64,000 nt of DNA from Leuctra nigra (taxonomy: Eukaryota > Arthropoda > Insecta > Plecoptera > Leuctridae), in contig OW203769.1 in NCBI GenBank assembly GCA_934045905.1, forward strand, positions 28,715,899-28,779,898, given 5' to 3'. Positions 1 through 13,000 of this stretch are shown here, piece after piece. The position numbers and the translations under genes are program-made. Under the pieces are notes generated by a model. The model was given only the letters and a program-made list of their open reading frames with translations. It did not search any database and was not told the DNA's origin. The first letter of the stretch is position 1, and the number at the start of each line of letters is the position of its first letter.

Positions 1-508
1 ATGACTAGTGTATTTGTGTGCATTTCAGCTACACCTTCTTCTACGTGTTGTATCCACTGGGTGTGACCGGAGAGCTGATCTGCTTCTATTACGCACAAGC
101 CTACGTGGGCGAAGTGAAGCTGTGGAAAATGACTAGTGTATTTGTGTGCATTTCAGCTACACCTTCTTCTACGTGTTGTATCCACTGGGTGTGACCGGAG
201 AGCTGATCTGCTTCTATTACGCACAAGCTTACGTGGGCGAAGTCAAGCTGTGGAAAATGACTAGTGTATTTGTGTGCATTTCAGCTACACCTTCTTCTAC
301 GTGTTGTATCCACTGGGTGTGACCGGAGAGCTGATCTGCTTCTATTACGCACAAGCCTACGTGGGCGAAGTCAAGCTGTGGAAAATGACTAGTGTATTTG
401 TGTGGATTTCAGCTACACCTTCTTCTACGTGTTGTATCCACTGGGTGTGACCGGAGAGCTGATCTGCTTCTACTACGCACAAGCCTACGTGGGCGAAGTG
501 AAGCTGTG
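1..508 (+). repeat. 128-bp tandem array of the HACD catalytic exon 5' part plus its splice acceptor
   Basis: Four head-to-tail copies of a 128-bp unit start at 1, 129, 257 and 385. Each carries about 28 bp of intron end with the CAG acceptor and about 97 bp of exon covering YPLGVTGE. The last copy (385-508) continues into the real exon. Copies 1-3 end in CTGTGGAAA instead and lack the exon's normal 3' half and GTAAGT donor. Differences between copies are only a few bases (for example GAAGTGAAG versus GAAGTCAAG, and TGTGCATTTCAG versus TGTGGATTTCAG). The unit length is not a multiple of 3, so reading from one copy into the next reaches TGA soon after WKMTSV. Only the acceptor at 411-412 gives the family protein. 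The array touches the window edge and may continue to the left. Confidence 0.9.
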
Positions 509-2610
509 GACATTCGAGCTGCCCAACCTGTGGAACTTCACCTTCAACTACCAGTACCTGTTGATAGGCATCATGCTCTCCTATATACCTCGTAAGTATA
601 GCCTGTTGCTCTCCTATACCTCGTAAGCACAGCAAAAGTTCAACCAGTACTACCTGATAAATAACAGGTAACTATACCTAGTACTACCTGGTAGGGTTGG
701 GATTCGATTTGAATTGCTAAATCGATGTCAAACTGAAAATTTGACATCAAATCGAAATAATTTTGACATCGTAATATTAAGCCACATCGAAATAATTTCG
801 GCGAAATTTTGCAACACTGCAGTTGCGTCTGCCCAAGGCCATGTTCCTAGCGCGAGAGATGTCCCTCTCACACCCCCCTCGCGGCAACAAATGACAAGGA
901 AATGATTGAAGTAAAGTAATGTTTTCATTTAAAATAAACTACACCATTTATTTATGTAAAAGGGAACAATTAATGAAAAAAATTCGTTGCAAATTCATGG
1001 TTTTATTAGACTTGTTGCCGGAACATATCCCGTGAAGCATAAAATTGTCTGCATTCAACATCCTTTAGCAATGTTGGCCGTAATGTTCACTTCAAATCCG
1101 AACACTTTCCACTAGGGGTGTTCAACGATTATTTTATTTAAATCGATTATTAATTCGATTTTCGTAATTTAAATCGATTAATAATCGAATTAAATCGTAT
1201 TGATATCATCATGTTCAGGGTGGTCATTATATCGTCTTTTACGGCAATATTAACCTCAACAATGAAATGTGTCCGGGAAGTCATTCATTTTTACCTCAAA
1301 TATGCTGTAATGTGCCGTAATTAATTTAATCATCACTGATAAATGGTAATGCGAATTAGAAATAAACGTCGAAACTATGGGAAAATACACACAAACATAA
1401 ATTTATCACTAAAATATTACGCACACAAAGAAAAATGTGGACAGAATGAAGGCAGCCATTTTAGATGTTGTAAAATTCAACCATTTTCTAGGCGGCAAAT
1501 TAAAATTGATGTAATTCGATTATGTATACTAACATCGATTTATCGTTTTGAATGTCATAATCGATTAATCGATTCGATTAAATCGTAATCGTGAACATCC
1601 CTACTTTCCACAATTCACTTAGTCTCCGCGGCGGGATTATTTTTTTTGCGTGGAAACTTCTATGACGAGAGAATAAAAACAACACGCGCTGAATGGCAAA
1701 AGACAACAGTGACCAACCCACCCTCAACTACACACGCGGTATGCAGGAAGGACGGAAACAGGCCACTCAGCTGATCTTGAGGGGCACGTTGCACTGTTGC
1801 CAGTTTTACAATACTTCGCACAAATTCTTGGATTTTTTTAAACGATGTCAAACGATTGTTTGATTAAACAATTCAAATCGATGTTGAATCGAAACTCAAA
1901 ATATCATTCGACATCGATGTCAAATCGAAAAATCGATGTCAAGTCCCAACCCTACTACCTAGTATGGTCTACTTCTCATACATTTTCTTCTCAAAATGTG
2001 CACTTAATTATCTCGATATTCACCAATAAGCATCTTGCATAAGAAAATGTGCTGTGGTGTAATCCTAAATAAATGTGTGGGTAAACGCAAAAAAAATAGA
2101 ATGCAATGGAAAACGGGAGGGTATGGGGGCTAAGAACCCAGGAAAATTTACTTCGCTGTTATTCGTTTTGGTGCATTGTAACAATTTCTTGAAACACTTT
2201 TTGCTGTAATAAAATCTTAATCAATCGAGCTTGGTGGGCCCTCACTTCAATGATGTCGGCTGGCCAGTCGTGGCAATCACTCTCTCCACATCTCTCCATC
2301 TCCCTTGGTCCTGTCCCTGTTGTCACTCCTCCACATCCCACCTCACTTGGTCTGCTTGCCCCCTCTCGAACTCTTTCCAATTCCCTTTCAGTATTCTGTT
2401 CTGTTGCAATGCATTCTTCTATAAGATAAACATTTGGGCAGCAAATTTGTTTTATGTTTGAACCATAGGTATTCATCTTGTTCTTATGTGAAAATCAGAC
2501 AAATGCGTTGTTCTGTTTCAGTGTTCCCGAAGATGTACCTCCACATGTTCGCGCAACGAAGAAAGATCATCGGGGGCGGCAACACCGATGCCAAGAAGAA
2601 GAAGAAGTAA
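413..2610 (+). CDS. HACD: Very-long-chain (3R)-3-hydroxyacyl-CoA dehydratase, HACD1/2 (PTPLA/Phs1) type, C-terminal exons
   Basis: This enzyme performs the dehydration step (third step) of very-long-chain fatty-acid elongation in the ER membrane. Only the 3' end of the gene is in the window. Two coding exons are supported: 413-591 (acceptor TTTCAG, donor C|GTAAGT) and 2522-2610 (acceptor TTTCAG, stop TAA 2608-2610); the 1-base plus 2-base phases fit. The first exon encodes YPLGVTGE, whose Tyr and Glu (7 apart) match the catalytic pair known from yeast Phs1, then an LPNLWNFTFNYQYLL segment and a hydrophobic stretch ending in SYIP. The second encodes LFPKMYLHMFAQRRKII and ends in five lysines, consistent with the dilysine ER-retrieval signal usual in this family. 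An AATAAA signal is at 2781-2786. Upstream exons lie outside the window. The odd feature is the repeated copy of the first exon at 1-384, described separately. Confidence 0.9.
692..1954. mobile_element. hAT-like non-autonomous element in the last HACD intron
   Basis: The terminal inverted repeats begin TAGGGTTGGGA and end TCCCAACCCTA. The flanking 8-mers CTACCTGG (684-691) and CTACCTAG (1955-1962) match at 7 of 8 positions, which fits an hAT target-site duplication. The inner ends are rich in ATCGATGTCAAA-type motifs. No transposase reading frame is visible. A second element (1113-1603) sits inside it. Confidence 0.75.
1113..1603. mobile_element. hAT-like MITE nested in the 692-1954 element
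   Basis: The ends are TAGGGGTGTTCA and TGAACATCCCTA, flanked by perfect 8-bp direct repeats CTTTCCAC at 1105-1112 and 1604-1611. Inner ends are ATCGATTAAT-type repeats. It has no coding capacity (491 bp). Confidence 0.85.
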
Positions 2611-2780
2611 CGAGATGCAAGAATCAAGCTACTTTACGTTTATGGTGTTGGGTTGTGCAAGATGGCCAATTAATTTATTACATTTCCATTTTTAACTTTT
2701 TTATTTGTTGCCATATTTATAGAGACTGGGACAGAGGCAATTATATACTCTTGGATGATAATTTTGATAATTTAAGTGTC

Positions 2781-2786
2781 AATAAA
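2781..2786 (+). terminator. Polyadenylation signal of HACD
   Basis: AATAAA lies 171 bp after the HACD stop codon, in AT-rich 3' UTR sequence. Confidence 0.6.
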
Positions 2787-3389
2787 GTTGTAAGATTTTA
2801 TACATAAAAATCAATTGTCATTATTTAACCCGGTTACAGGTAAACTATGTTATGTAAAACTATTTTACCAGCAACTTATAATGAACGAAATAAGAGAAAC
2901 AATTATGCTTTCCACTAATATGAAGCACGTATGTATAACGAAGCAAAACTTAACAAGAAATTAAGTAAATTTGTGTGCATCTATCTTCATAAAGTGAAAT
3001 GCTAAAAAAGTGAGTTTTAGAGGTTTTATGGGCCGCCTGGGAACCCTGTAGGATACAGAAGATGAGAGTAGGTGTACAGTCCTAGTAATATAAGTACCAG
3101 GACGCCAAAAACTAACGCCCCCCAATTTGGCCAGGCGGGAATTAACTAGTTTAGTGACCGATGATTTTAAATGCATTTGGGCCGAGTTTTAAAATAGATT
3201 TTAAAATTATCTAGTGTAACAAAAGTTGAGATGCAATTTATTTTCATTGTTTAAGAATATAAAGTCTTAAATCATGGATGAAGTTGATGAGAGCACACCC
3301 CGGAAGTCTCCCAAAATGAAGCCAGGGCAACGATCAATGAAGGTCTATTCTACTAAGTAGGTATGTTCATCCATGAATTAATACTGCTA

Positions 3390-4044
3390 TACAGGGATAG
3401 ATAACTTCGCGTTTCATTTGAATTATCCGGTTCACCTTAGCCTTCTAAACATTTCTACTTTCGTTTTCATGCAGTTTTCATGCATGCAGTAAAAGTAATA
3501 CAAACCACAGCCTTCTGAAAGTCACTTCATTGAAACAGCTGATACAAAAATGTTTTGACATATTTTACGTGCTTTTGTCGTATTTATTGTGATTTTCTTT
3601 CATTGTTTCTTCATCCGTAAAATAACTGACAATACTGTGAATACTCCCATGCCAAAGAAGAAGAATCAGTGTTTATTTAATTGCCCATGAAGCAGAGAGT
3701 AAATATGTAAATTAGCAAGACATCAGAATGAAACTATTCAATTTTTCCGTTCATATTTAAGAATCTGAAAACCCGCCTTCTTGTTGACATGGCTTTCTCT
3801 GTACATAAGCTGTTTATTAAGGTTTGTCTGGTTTAATAAGGTCGATATTGTATTGGCGCTCCTATATACATCATGTTTTGGTAATATATTGGTGTAGGCA
3901 TTGTGTCAGCTTGACAAGAAACCTCATAATATTGGGCTTTTAGTGGTCGGCCATGTTTTATTTCTGTGAATTTTATTTGAAAACAGGACACGGATAGGGA
4001 CTGTGGTTTAGCATGTAATTGATACGGCGTTATCTATCCCTGTA
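3390..4044. mobile_element. Mariner-like MITE (TA target site)
   Basis: The terminal inverted repeats are TACAGGGATAGATAAC and its complement (GTTATCTATCCCTGTA), each flanked by TA (3388-3389 and 4045-4046). No transposase is visible in the 655 bp. Confidence 0.65.
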
Positions 4045-4046
4045 TA

Positions 4047-5256
4047 GCAAGTATTAGTTCATGGTTCATCAATCATCAGTGATTATGCCCAAGGCCCTAG
4101 CGACGTCATCGGCGGTTTTCTATGGTCCAGTAGCTGTGAATTATTCAGTTCATTATATCAGAGCCAAAGTCTACCCAAGCTAGCTGAGTTTACATTCAGA
4201 ATTTTAAAATGTTTATATTTGGTGAAATACATTACTTTATTGAAAACAACTATAATATATCTAATCTAATCATCATTGACTGATCACAACTTACAGATAT
4301 TTTTTAAATGGTGCACATTTTTCAAATGCAGTTCTCTACATGTAGTCCAGTCAAATCAGCCATAACAATGTCCAAACCCAAAACAAATTGTAGTAGTATT
4401 AAGTTTTATGGTGTCATTCTTTTCAGAAATTGCGCTCCACAGAAAATACTTTTTGATCACTTTTTAAATTAATTCCTTTGGTAATTACCTATCCTTCTTA
4501 ATAATAAATATCTCGAACCTGCTTCAAACAATTGTCGTGTCAGGGGGTGGGTGGGATGAAAAAAAATATTAAAAAATATTCATGCAACTTGATTTTGACA
4601 AATAAAGAAACACGTGGCTCTTTGAGCATTTGTCTCTACCTAAATCTCATTCTTTGGGAAACATGAGCCTTACAGTCATATTTCAGAGTGCAATTGACTT
4701 TGTGGGAGGGCCATATTTCCAAAACGATGAGAAGCTGAAAATCTGGACATTTTTTGAGCACGAGATGAGGCTGTATCTACACTATTAGGTAGTATTTCAA
4801 TATTATGTAACAGTAGGTAAATAGGTAGTACCTACATAGGTAATGAATTTTAAGTTAGTCTTTTGTTGTTTTTTTGTGTCGTTTCTTTTTGGTGGTTGAT
4901 GTGCAATTTTTGAACTCTACCATGGTGGGACTCTGGCCACGTAATAAAATAACTGCTACGTAATTTGCACCATCCAAACACTTAATACACCCAAAGTAAG
5001 TCATTTCTTCAGTAAGACCAGAGCCAAATGTTGACAGGTAGGTACTTAAACCAACTTGCACAAAGAAAAAAATACCACAAAATAATCCAATTTAATGATT
5101 TCTTCACAGCTCCATTCTTTTATCACCGGCTTGTAATTTGCGAGAAGTGGAATCTTAAAACTTGTCAGTGTAATTCAGTCATCAGGAAGTATTGGGACAA
5201 TGAGAAGGCTGTGTGTAAATGAATAAGTTCATCGAATAATATAATAAATGCTTAAA
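4047..5256. other. Intergenic DNA between HACD and eL30; no gene seen
   Basis: AT-rich. The part near 4430-4780 (ACTTTTTGATCACTTTTTAA, AAATCTCATTCTTTGGGAAA) resembles the arms of the palindromic element at 30366-30975, so it is probably a diverged member of that family. I found no coding exon here. Confidence 0.5.
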
Positions 5257-5262
5257 TTTATT
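5257..5262 (-). terminator. Polyadenylation signal of eL30
   Basis: AATAAA on the minus strand starts about 18 nt after the stop codon, giving a very short 3' UTR, as is common for ribosomal-protein mRNAs. Confidence 0.6.
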
Positions 5263-5280
5263 TAGAATCAAGCTCTTACA

Positions 5281-6260
<980 letters not shown>

Positions 6261-6399
6261 TTTGTGAGTGGAGTTCTCTTGCAACCTGAAATTAAATGTA
6301 ATTCGTTTATTTGTGAACAATGGTTTTTAGTAAAGATTTCATACAATATTTAATAAAAAGAAATAACTTGAAATCACCACCAACCTTGTGAAGTGTCGA

Positions 6400-6414
6400 C
6401 CAGAAAGGAAAAGG
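6400..6414 (-). promoter_or_regulatory. Probable 5' TOP start of eL30 mRNA
   Basis: The minus strand reads CCTTTTCCTTTCTGG, an oligopyrimidine tract of the kind that begins ribosomal-protein mRNAs and confers TOP-dependent translation control. It lies about 140 bp upstream of the ATG. A following CAAG|GTTGGT donor (exon edge 6385) and a TTTCAG acceptor (exon edge 6285) would remove a short 5' UTR intron. The exact start is inferred. Confidence 0.5.
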
Positions 6415-7014
6415 CGGATGTGTCGTCGAAGTAGTCTAGTTTCGTCTGTCACCACCGGAAAAGTAGGGTTGACTTCAAACTTCACGCACGCTTGCGCTTG
6501 CCTGCTTTGGCGCGAAAAACACAAAAGCAATTGAATCCAATATTGAAACGTCTGGTTAAAGTCATTTACTAAATTTTATTAATATTAAAAAAATTATCGT
6601 ATTTTTCTTACTATTTTTATTTTTATAAATCCTATTAGTTACCTATTTCTTTTAATTTAATATTTTAGAAAATAATTCCATATTTTGTATTTGCCTGTTG
6701 GCAATAGTACACTGAGTTCCACATAAAGATGCCAACATCATTCAGGTTAAAAAGTTGTGAAATATCTTCCTTTTGAAGAGTTTTGTTCTGACGTCTACGT
6801 TGACGCGCATGCTCATCCGGTAAATTTCTCGTCTGCAAAGTTCCATTTCCACCGCCATTGTTCCTAGTGAAGTGATCGGACAAAGTTTTATTATTTTAAT
6901 CATTTCTTTGTATAAATCGTGTGATCAAAACAATTTAACAGTGACTTGTGTTTTTGTAATCTTTTCTTTCAAAGACTTTGCGTAAGGGACCAAGAATTGC
7001 GGTGGAATTAGGTG
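6415..7014. promoter_or_regulatory. Divergent promoter interval, eL30 (minus) / YTHDF (plus)
   Basis: About 600 bp separates the likely eL30 start from the YTHDF ATG. It must hold the eL30 promoter, and probably the YTHDF 5' UTR and promoter as well. I see no clear TATA box; the middle (6540-6680) is very AT-rich. The YTHDF 5' UTR likely starts within about 6780-6950, which is less AT-rich. Confidence 0.4.
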
Positions 7015-10000
7015 ATGTCAGCAGGCGTGTCAGACCAGGTAGGAAAAAGATTATTCTCATTGGGCGTAGTGAATATTATTGGATAACATATTTTGTGATT
7101 GTCATCCAATATTTTTGTTTACACAACAACGAACCCAACATACATTATTAATTTTTCTCGTTCTCTTTGTTCTATGAACCTTGGCTCTGTAGCGGATGAA
7201 AGGACAAGGGAATCAAGGTAAGCATCGCTCAAACAACAAATTGTCAAAATTTTTGTCACCCCTTTCCAATATTTGGGGTCGGCTTACTTTCGGGGTTCAA
7301 TATGTTCAGCTTTAATTCATTTTCTCTGTAATCTAAACATTCGTAATGACTGTGCATTCCCCAACAACTATTTTTATGTTTACATAATTGTTATCGCAGC
7401 TAAATGCTGTTGTTATCTAGAGCAATTATCGTCACTCATGACTATCTTGGGGTCATGAGAACTTGGCTCAATTTTCTTTAGTACTAAACACCATCGGTAC
7501 TAACAGCGCGGGCAAGCAGCTAAATTATTCCAGTTCCTAACCTTGGCCTTGACTATATCTCCATTACAAAGAGAGAGAACACAACCATTACGTAATTGAC
7601 ACTTGAACTTTTATGTCACCAGTTTCAAATGGCCCAAAGGAGCACGTGAATGAACATGATGATTTTGATTCATGGAGGTCGACCCAACACCATCAGGTAA
7701 TTGTCTGTTGTATCAATTGTCTGTGCTCTTTACATAATTGTCATGTCAATGATTGATGCATGATGATTGATGGATCAATTAGGTCCAATGATTATGTCAA
7801 CACTGTGCTCTCTTTAGTTTGAATACCTATGGGTTTAAATATTGAACGCGACTATTTTCACCGTGTGGTGAGAATAGCGTCAAGTGCTATTATCACCGTG
7901 TGGTGGAAATAGCGTCAGGTGCTATTATCACCGTGTGGTTAAAATATCCAACTGCTATTTTCAAAGTATTTACCATCTAGAATCTTATGGCATTATTATA
8001 ATCAGATCAAATATTACACACGCAAAATGTAAGCACTGTATCACAGATTGTTAAGCCTGATGCACAATTGAATTAAGGTTTATGGTTTAATGTTTAGTGA
8101 TTAGTGTTTAAGATGTTATAACAGAGTCCAGTGCACAATTGCTTATTTCACGAGGTTATTTCACCACGTGATAAAATTAAATAATTGATCGAAAAATGAT
8201 ATGGAAACAAATATATGAGCAAGATTAGGCACAAATATCAAATTAAAATGCTTCCAATGACATTAATTCAGACGACTTTTCATTTTCCCGTACGAATTTG
8301 ACATTGACATTTACTCTGCTCTCTTCTGATTGGTTCGTCATAAGGTGAAATAGTGTTTTGCAATAAGAAATGGATTTTGTTGATTTCTTATTTCAGCTTA
8401 AACCTTAAACACTAAACCTTATAACGCTTATGACAGTTGTGCATGGTAACGTTATAACAGCACCTTTCATTTCTCTTAAACACTAAACACTAAACCATAA
8501 ACCTTAATTCAATTGTGCATCAGGCTTTATAAACACACTAAATACAAAATACAATACAAATACATCAGTTAAATCACAGACTTATATCTCATTTTATTGA
8601 TTGTCCTAAATATTTTTGTAATAAAATGTAAATCAATCGAAGATTGTTTGAATCTCAGGCATTTGAACGACAAAAAGTACACACATAGTTTGACAAGTCA
8701 ATCTACCCAATCTATTAGTTTGCCTTGCATTTGTGACTTCAAGGGCTGTTTCCTCATACATACGTAACAAATCTCACTGTTTATGGTAACTTTCTTTTTA
8801 GAGGTAATGTCATTCTTTTTATAGCTATTGTCATACTTTTCAACATTTTTTAATATGTTTTTTAGTTTGAATTTATTTTTCAATAATCATGAAAAACCTT
8901 TTTAAAGACTTCAAATCTACTTCAATAAACATGTGACAAGCGCCATATTGTGTCTGTCCAATCAAGAGGGAGGGATGGGATCCAACCGCTTGACTTGACA
9001 AGTTAACAAATCAAGATGGACGACCTGATGGCCCGTGACAATTATTGCGTGTGTAATATTTGATCTGATTATAATAATGCCATAAGATTCTAGATGGTAA
9101 ATACTTGGAAAATAGCAGTTGGATATTTCACCACACGGTGATAATAGCACCTGACGCTATTTCCACCACACGGTGATAATAGCACTTGACGCTATTCTCA
9201 CCACACGGTGAAAATAGCCACTCCGTTAAATATTTGGTCAACAAAATTCTTCAAGATGTTCCTATCATTCCTCATTCCTCAATGATTATTTCTTCAATCT
9301 ATGTTTTTCAATTAGGTAAGTATTAGGGTTTCCTGGTTGGTTTTCCTGTTGATATTTTAAGTTGTTTAAATATGAATTGATCTTGAGTTACCTATGATTC
9401 AAAATTTTGATCCTATTACCTAATTCAGTCTTGACTTGAGTGAAAAATATGCAAAATAATCTGTAATTTCTCACAATTAATAGATGCATATTTTGTAGCC
9501 AAGTTTCTTCAACATAAGACAACACTTCAGGAGATATCTAAACAATATCTGGATGGTTTTTCAAAAGATTACCTGTAGGTACTACATAATACTTTTAAAT
9601 GAAATAAGAAGCCTGAACGTTGTATTCTATCATTTATCTAACTTAATATAATGTATGTACATTTGGACTGCACTGTTAATTATTGAAAAACTGAAAGATT
9701 TAGATTTTCCAAAAAAAAATCTTGAAATTTACCATTTTTAATGGCTTTTTCAACATTTCAACTATATTTTAAATAATTGTACATAAGATTCATCATAAGA
9801 CCGTAGGTACGTACCTATGTCTTGTAACTTGCAACTCTCAACATTTTGAGTTTTCAATTTGATGTCTTCAGAATATGAGGACATTTTAACATGAGGTAGG
9901 CTACAGGAAATTTATTTAGATTTTGGCGTCTAACTTTTCAGAACGTACGGTAGGTGTATAAAAATTGTTATAAATTTACCTTAATGTCTTACACATGAGC

Positions 10001-13000
10001 AAAGTTAGATAAAGTTTGCTGTTCTTGGCTGCTCGTAGGATTTCCTTTAACTTCAGGTCTTGATTTGAGATTTAGGTGCAAGCAAGTATAAAAGGTACCT
10101 AGATGTAAAATCATCGTTGGTACTAACTGTTATTTTTGAAGTTCTTTTCTGCGTATTAGATTAGTTCGAACAGATGTGTCCCAACTTATCTGATGAGGGA
10201 AAAGACGGACTAAACTGAACCCTTCCAAGTGAAAATGTGTAGCATTTTGGTTGAAAAAGTCACGTGATATGCTTTGGTAAATGCTGCCTTCCGTTTAAAC
10301 AACCAATGGAAAGAAAAACTTGTCCAATGTCAAACTGAACATGTCTAACTGCAAAGTGCAAACATGTAGGTAGTACACTCCTGGACACTGAAGTTGGCCC
10401 GCAGTCAATGTTTAAGTGGCACTATGACTAGTATTTATATATTTATTTAAAGTAATTTTTCGGCCCTAAACTGACACTAGCCATCCGGTCTTTGTGCCAA
10501 AAAATTACTTTAAATGTTAATACTAGCCGTTGTGTGTAACACTTAAATACCAGCCGTAGTGCCACTTGAACATTGACCGTGGGCTAATTTCAGTGTCCAA
10601 GAGTGTACTATTGTTGTCAATTGAAAATTAGTTAAAAAATACAAATTTTCCAAAAGTTCTCCATCGGAGCTAGAGCAAGCATTGTCACCGCAACAATGAG
10701 CTGATGTGTTTGATGTTTCCTCAGGGCTACAACACGCCCATCTCGACCACGCTTGCCTCGGACCCCTACAGCATGTCCAACTACTACGGCACCTCGTTCC
10801 CGTACCAGACGTTCGGCGTGGGCGACGGCACGTGGTCCAATGGCGACCCCATGACCTTCCTGGGCGGCTACGGGGGCCAGATGAGCCACGACTCCTACAT
10901 GGACGGCATGTTCGGGGGCGGCGGCGGGGCGACATTTGGCACGGCGTTCGGCCAGCCCGCGCAGCCCGCAGCCGGCTTCAACTACTTCCACGGCAATGGA
11001 GACTACTCCACGTGGGGCACCTCGGCCGCCAGCATGTCGCGCAAGCCGCACTACGACGACTACTACCGCGAGGGTGGGGCGATGTACGAAGGGGTCAAGG
11101 GGGTGGAGCAGGGCATGCAGGGGCTCGGCCTCTCGGAGGCCAACACCAACGGAAATCAGGGCGTCATGAAAGTGGTCGACGGAAAGGACTTGAGTAAATC
11201 CGGTGCGCAGGAGATGAAGGAAACTATGGTTAACGTTCAGGCGAATTTAGTTCCGGTTTCTTCGGTGCCTAAGAAGATGACCTGGGCGAATATCGCGGGA
11301 CAGCCGGCGAAGCCCCAGCCCCAGTCTAACCCCGGCAGCATGAAGAAGAAGGGCCCCGGAATGCCGCCCCCTCCCATGGTGCCTGGCAAACACAACATGG
11401 ACATTGGCACGTGGGAGGGCAAGAACGGAGGCGGCAACGGAGCAAAACAGCCAGTGGGCCCCCCGCCGCCTGCAAGACCTGCTTGGGGGATCCCAGTGCG
11501 TACGAGGGGCCCCGCTAATGTCGTGAGCTACCCCCCCGGCCCCCCGCACCCTATGATGCACCCTCAGCATCAGCCCCCCATGCAGCACCACCCCCTGAGC
11601 CAACCCCCGCCCATTATAGCCCCTGCACCCTTGCCTAATCACCCTGTACTGGACGAACTGTGTGTCAAGAACAACTACAACCCTCCCGATTACGACCTCT
11701 CCGCCAAAGGGGCTCGATTCTTCGTCATCAAATCGTATTCGGAAGACGACATTCACCGCTCGATCAAGTACGAGATCTGGTGTTCTACTGAACACGGAAA
11801 CAAACGGCTGGATCAGGCTTTCAGAGAGCGAGAGAGTAAAGGCCAGGGCGGACCGGTATACCTGTTCTTCAGCGTCAACGGCTCGGGACACTTCTGCGGA
11901 ATGGCGCAGATGGCGTCGCCCATCGACTACCACGCCTCCAGCTCTGTGTGGTCTCAAGACAAGTGGAAGGGGCAGTTTCGCGTGCGTTGGATCTACGTCA
12001 AGGACGTCCCCAACGTCCAGCTGCGGCACATTCGTCTTGAGAACAACGAGAACAAGCCGGTGACCAACTCGCGCGACACGCAGGAGGTGCCGTTCGAGAA
12101 GGGGCGACAGGTGTTGCGGATCCTGCACAGTTATCGCCACTCGACGTCCATCTTCGACGACTTCGTGCACTACGAGAACAGACAGGAGGAGGAGGACAGC
12201 AGGAAGGGGCCCGAGGTGCAGCAGATGGGCCCCCCTGGGCCTCCCGGGGGCAGGCAGGGCCCACAGGGAGAGCGAGGACATCACAATATGCCACCACCCC
12301 ACAATAAGGTAGGATATTAACGTCAGGAATTTGTGAAAGCGACCAACATTTGATAAGTTTTTCAGCTAAATTGTCTGGAACTTTATTACCTACACATTTT
12401 TAGATATGATGAAATATCTTTCAATTTCTCTATTTTCTTATCTTTTGCTCAAGTCTCTTTTGTTTTTGTATGTTCGGTCCTCACCGGTTCTAACAATTTT
12501 GCCCTATCGTAACTGACATCTTGTGTGGTTTGCTGTACAAATCTGGACATATTTTATAATATTTTCTCTGATTCAGAAGAGATATCACTCCAATTATTTT
12601 GGTTGGCCCAAAGTCATGAAACTTTTAGCAACATCTGTTGATATGAATTAAAGATTTAGGTAGGTAGGTAGGTACCTACCTTAAATATTGACATTTTTAT
12701 CAAATCTTCCTTTATTCTATTGAGGGAGTGAATGAACTGCACAGGTATGCAAATCATTTACCTTGCACAGCCGGAGGTCTGTTGATCAACATCTCACATC
12801 CTATTACTTTGCTTGCAATAAAGGCTCGCTTTGCAACGCAATACATTGGGTTTTTCTAGAGTAGGTATGCTGGATGTTCTTAGGATTCAATGTGTTTCCT
12901 TTCCTGTCACAATACTTCCTTGTTGATGATTACCTTGTCAGTTGCCAATTTAAAAAAAATTGAGTGGAAATTATTTAATAGAGTGCAAGGTATTCCAGTT

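Noticed and set aside
10543..12302. Long open frames on the minus strand and in other plus frames across the YTHDF exon
   Set aside because: They are shadows produced by the GC-rich coding exon; none shows domain similarity, while the main frame encodes a complete YTH domain.
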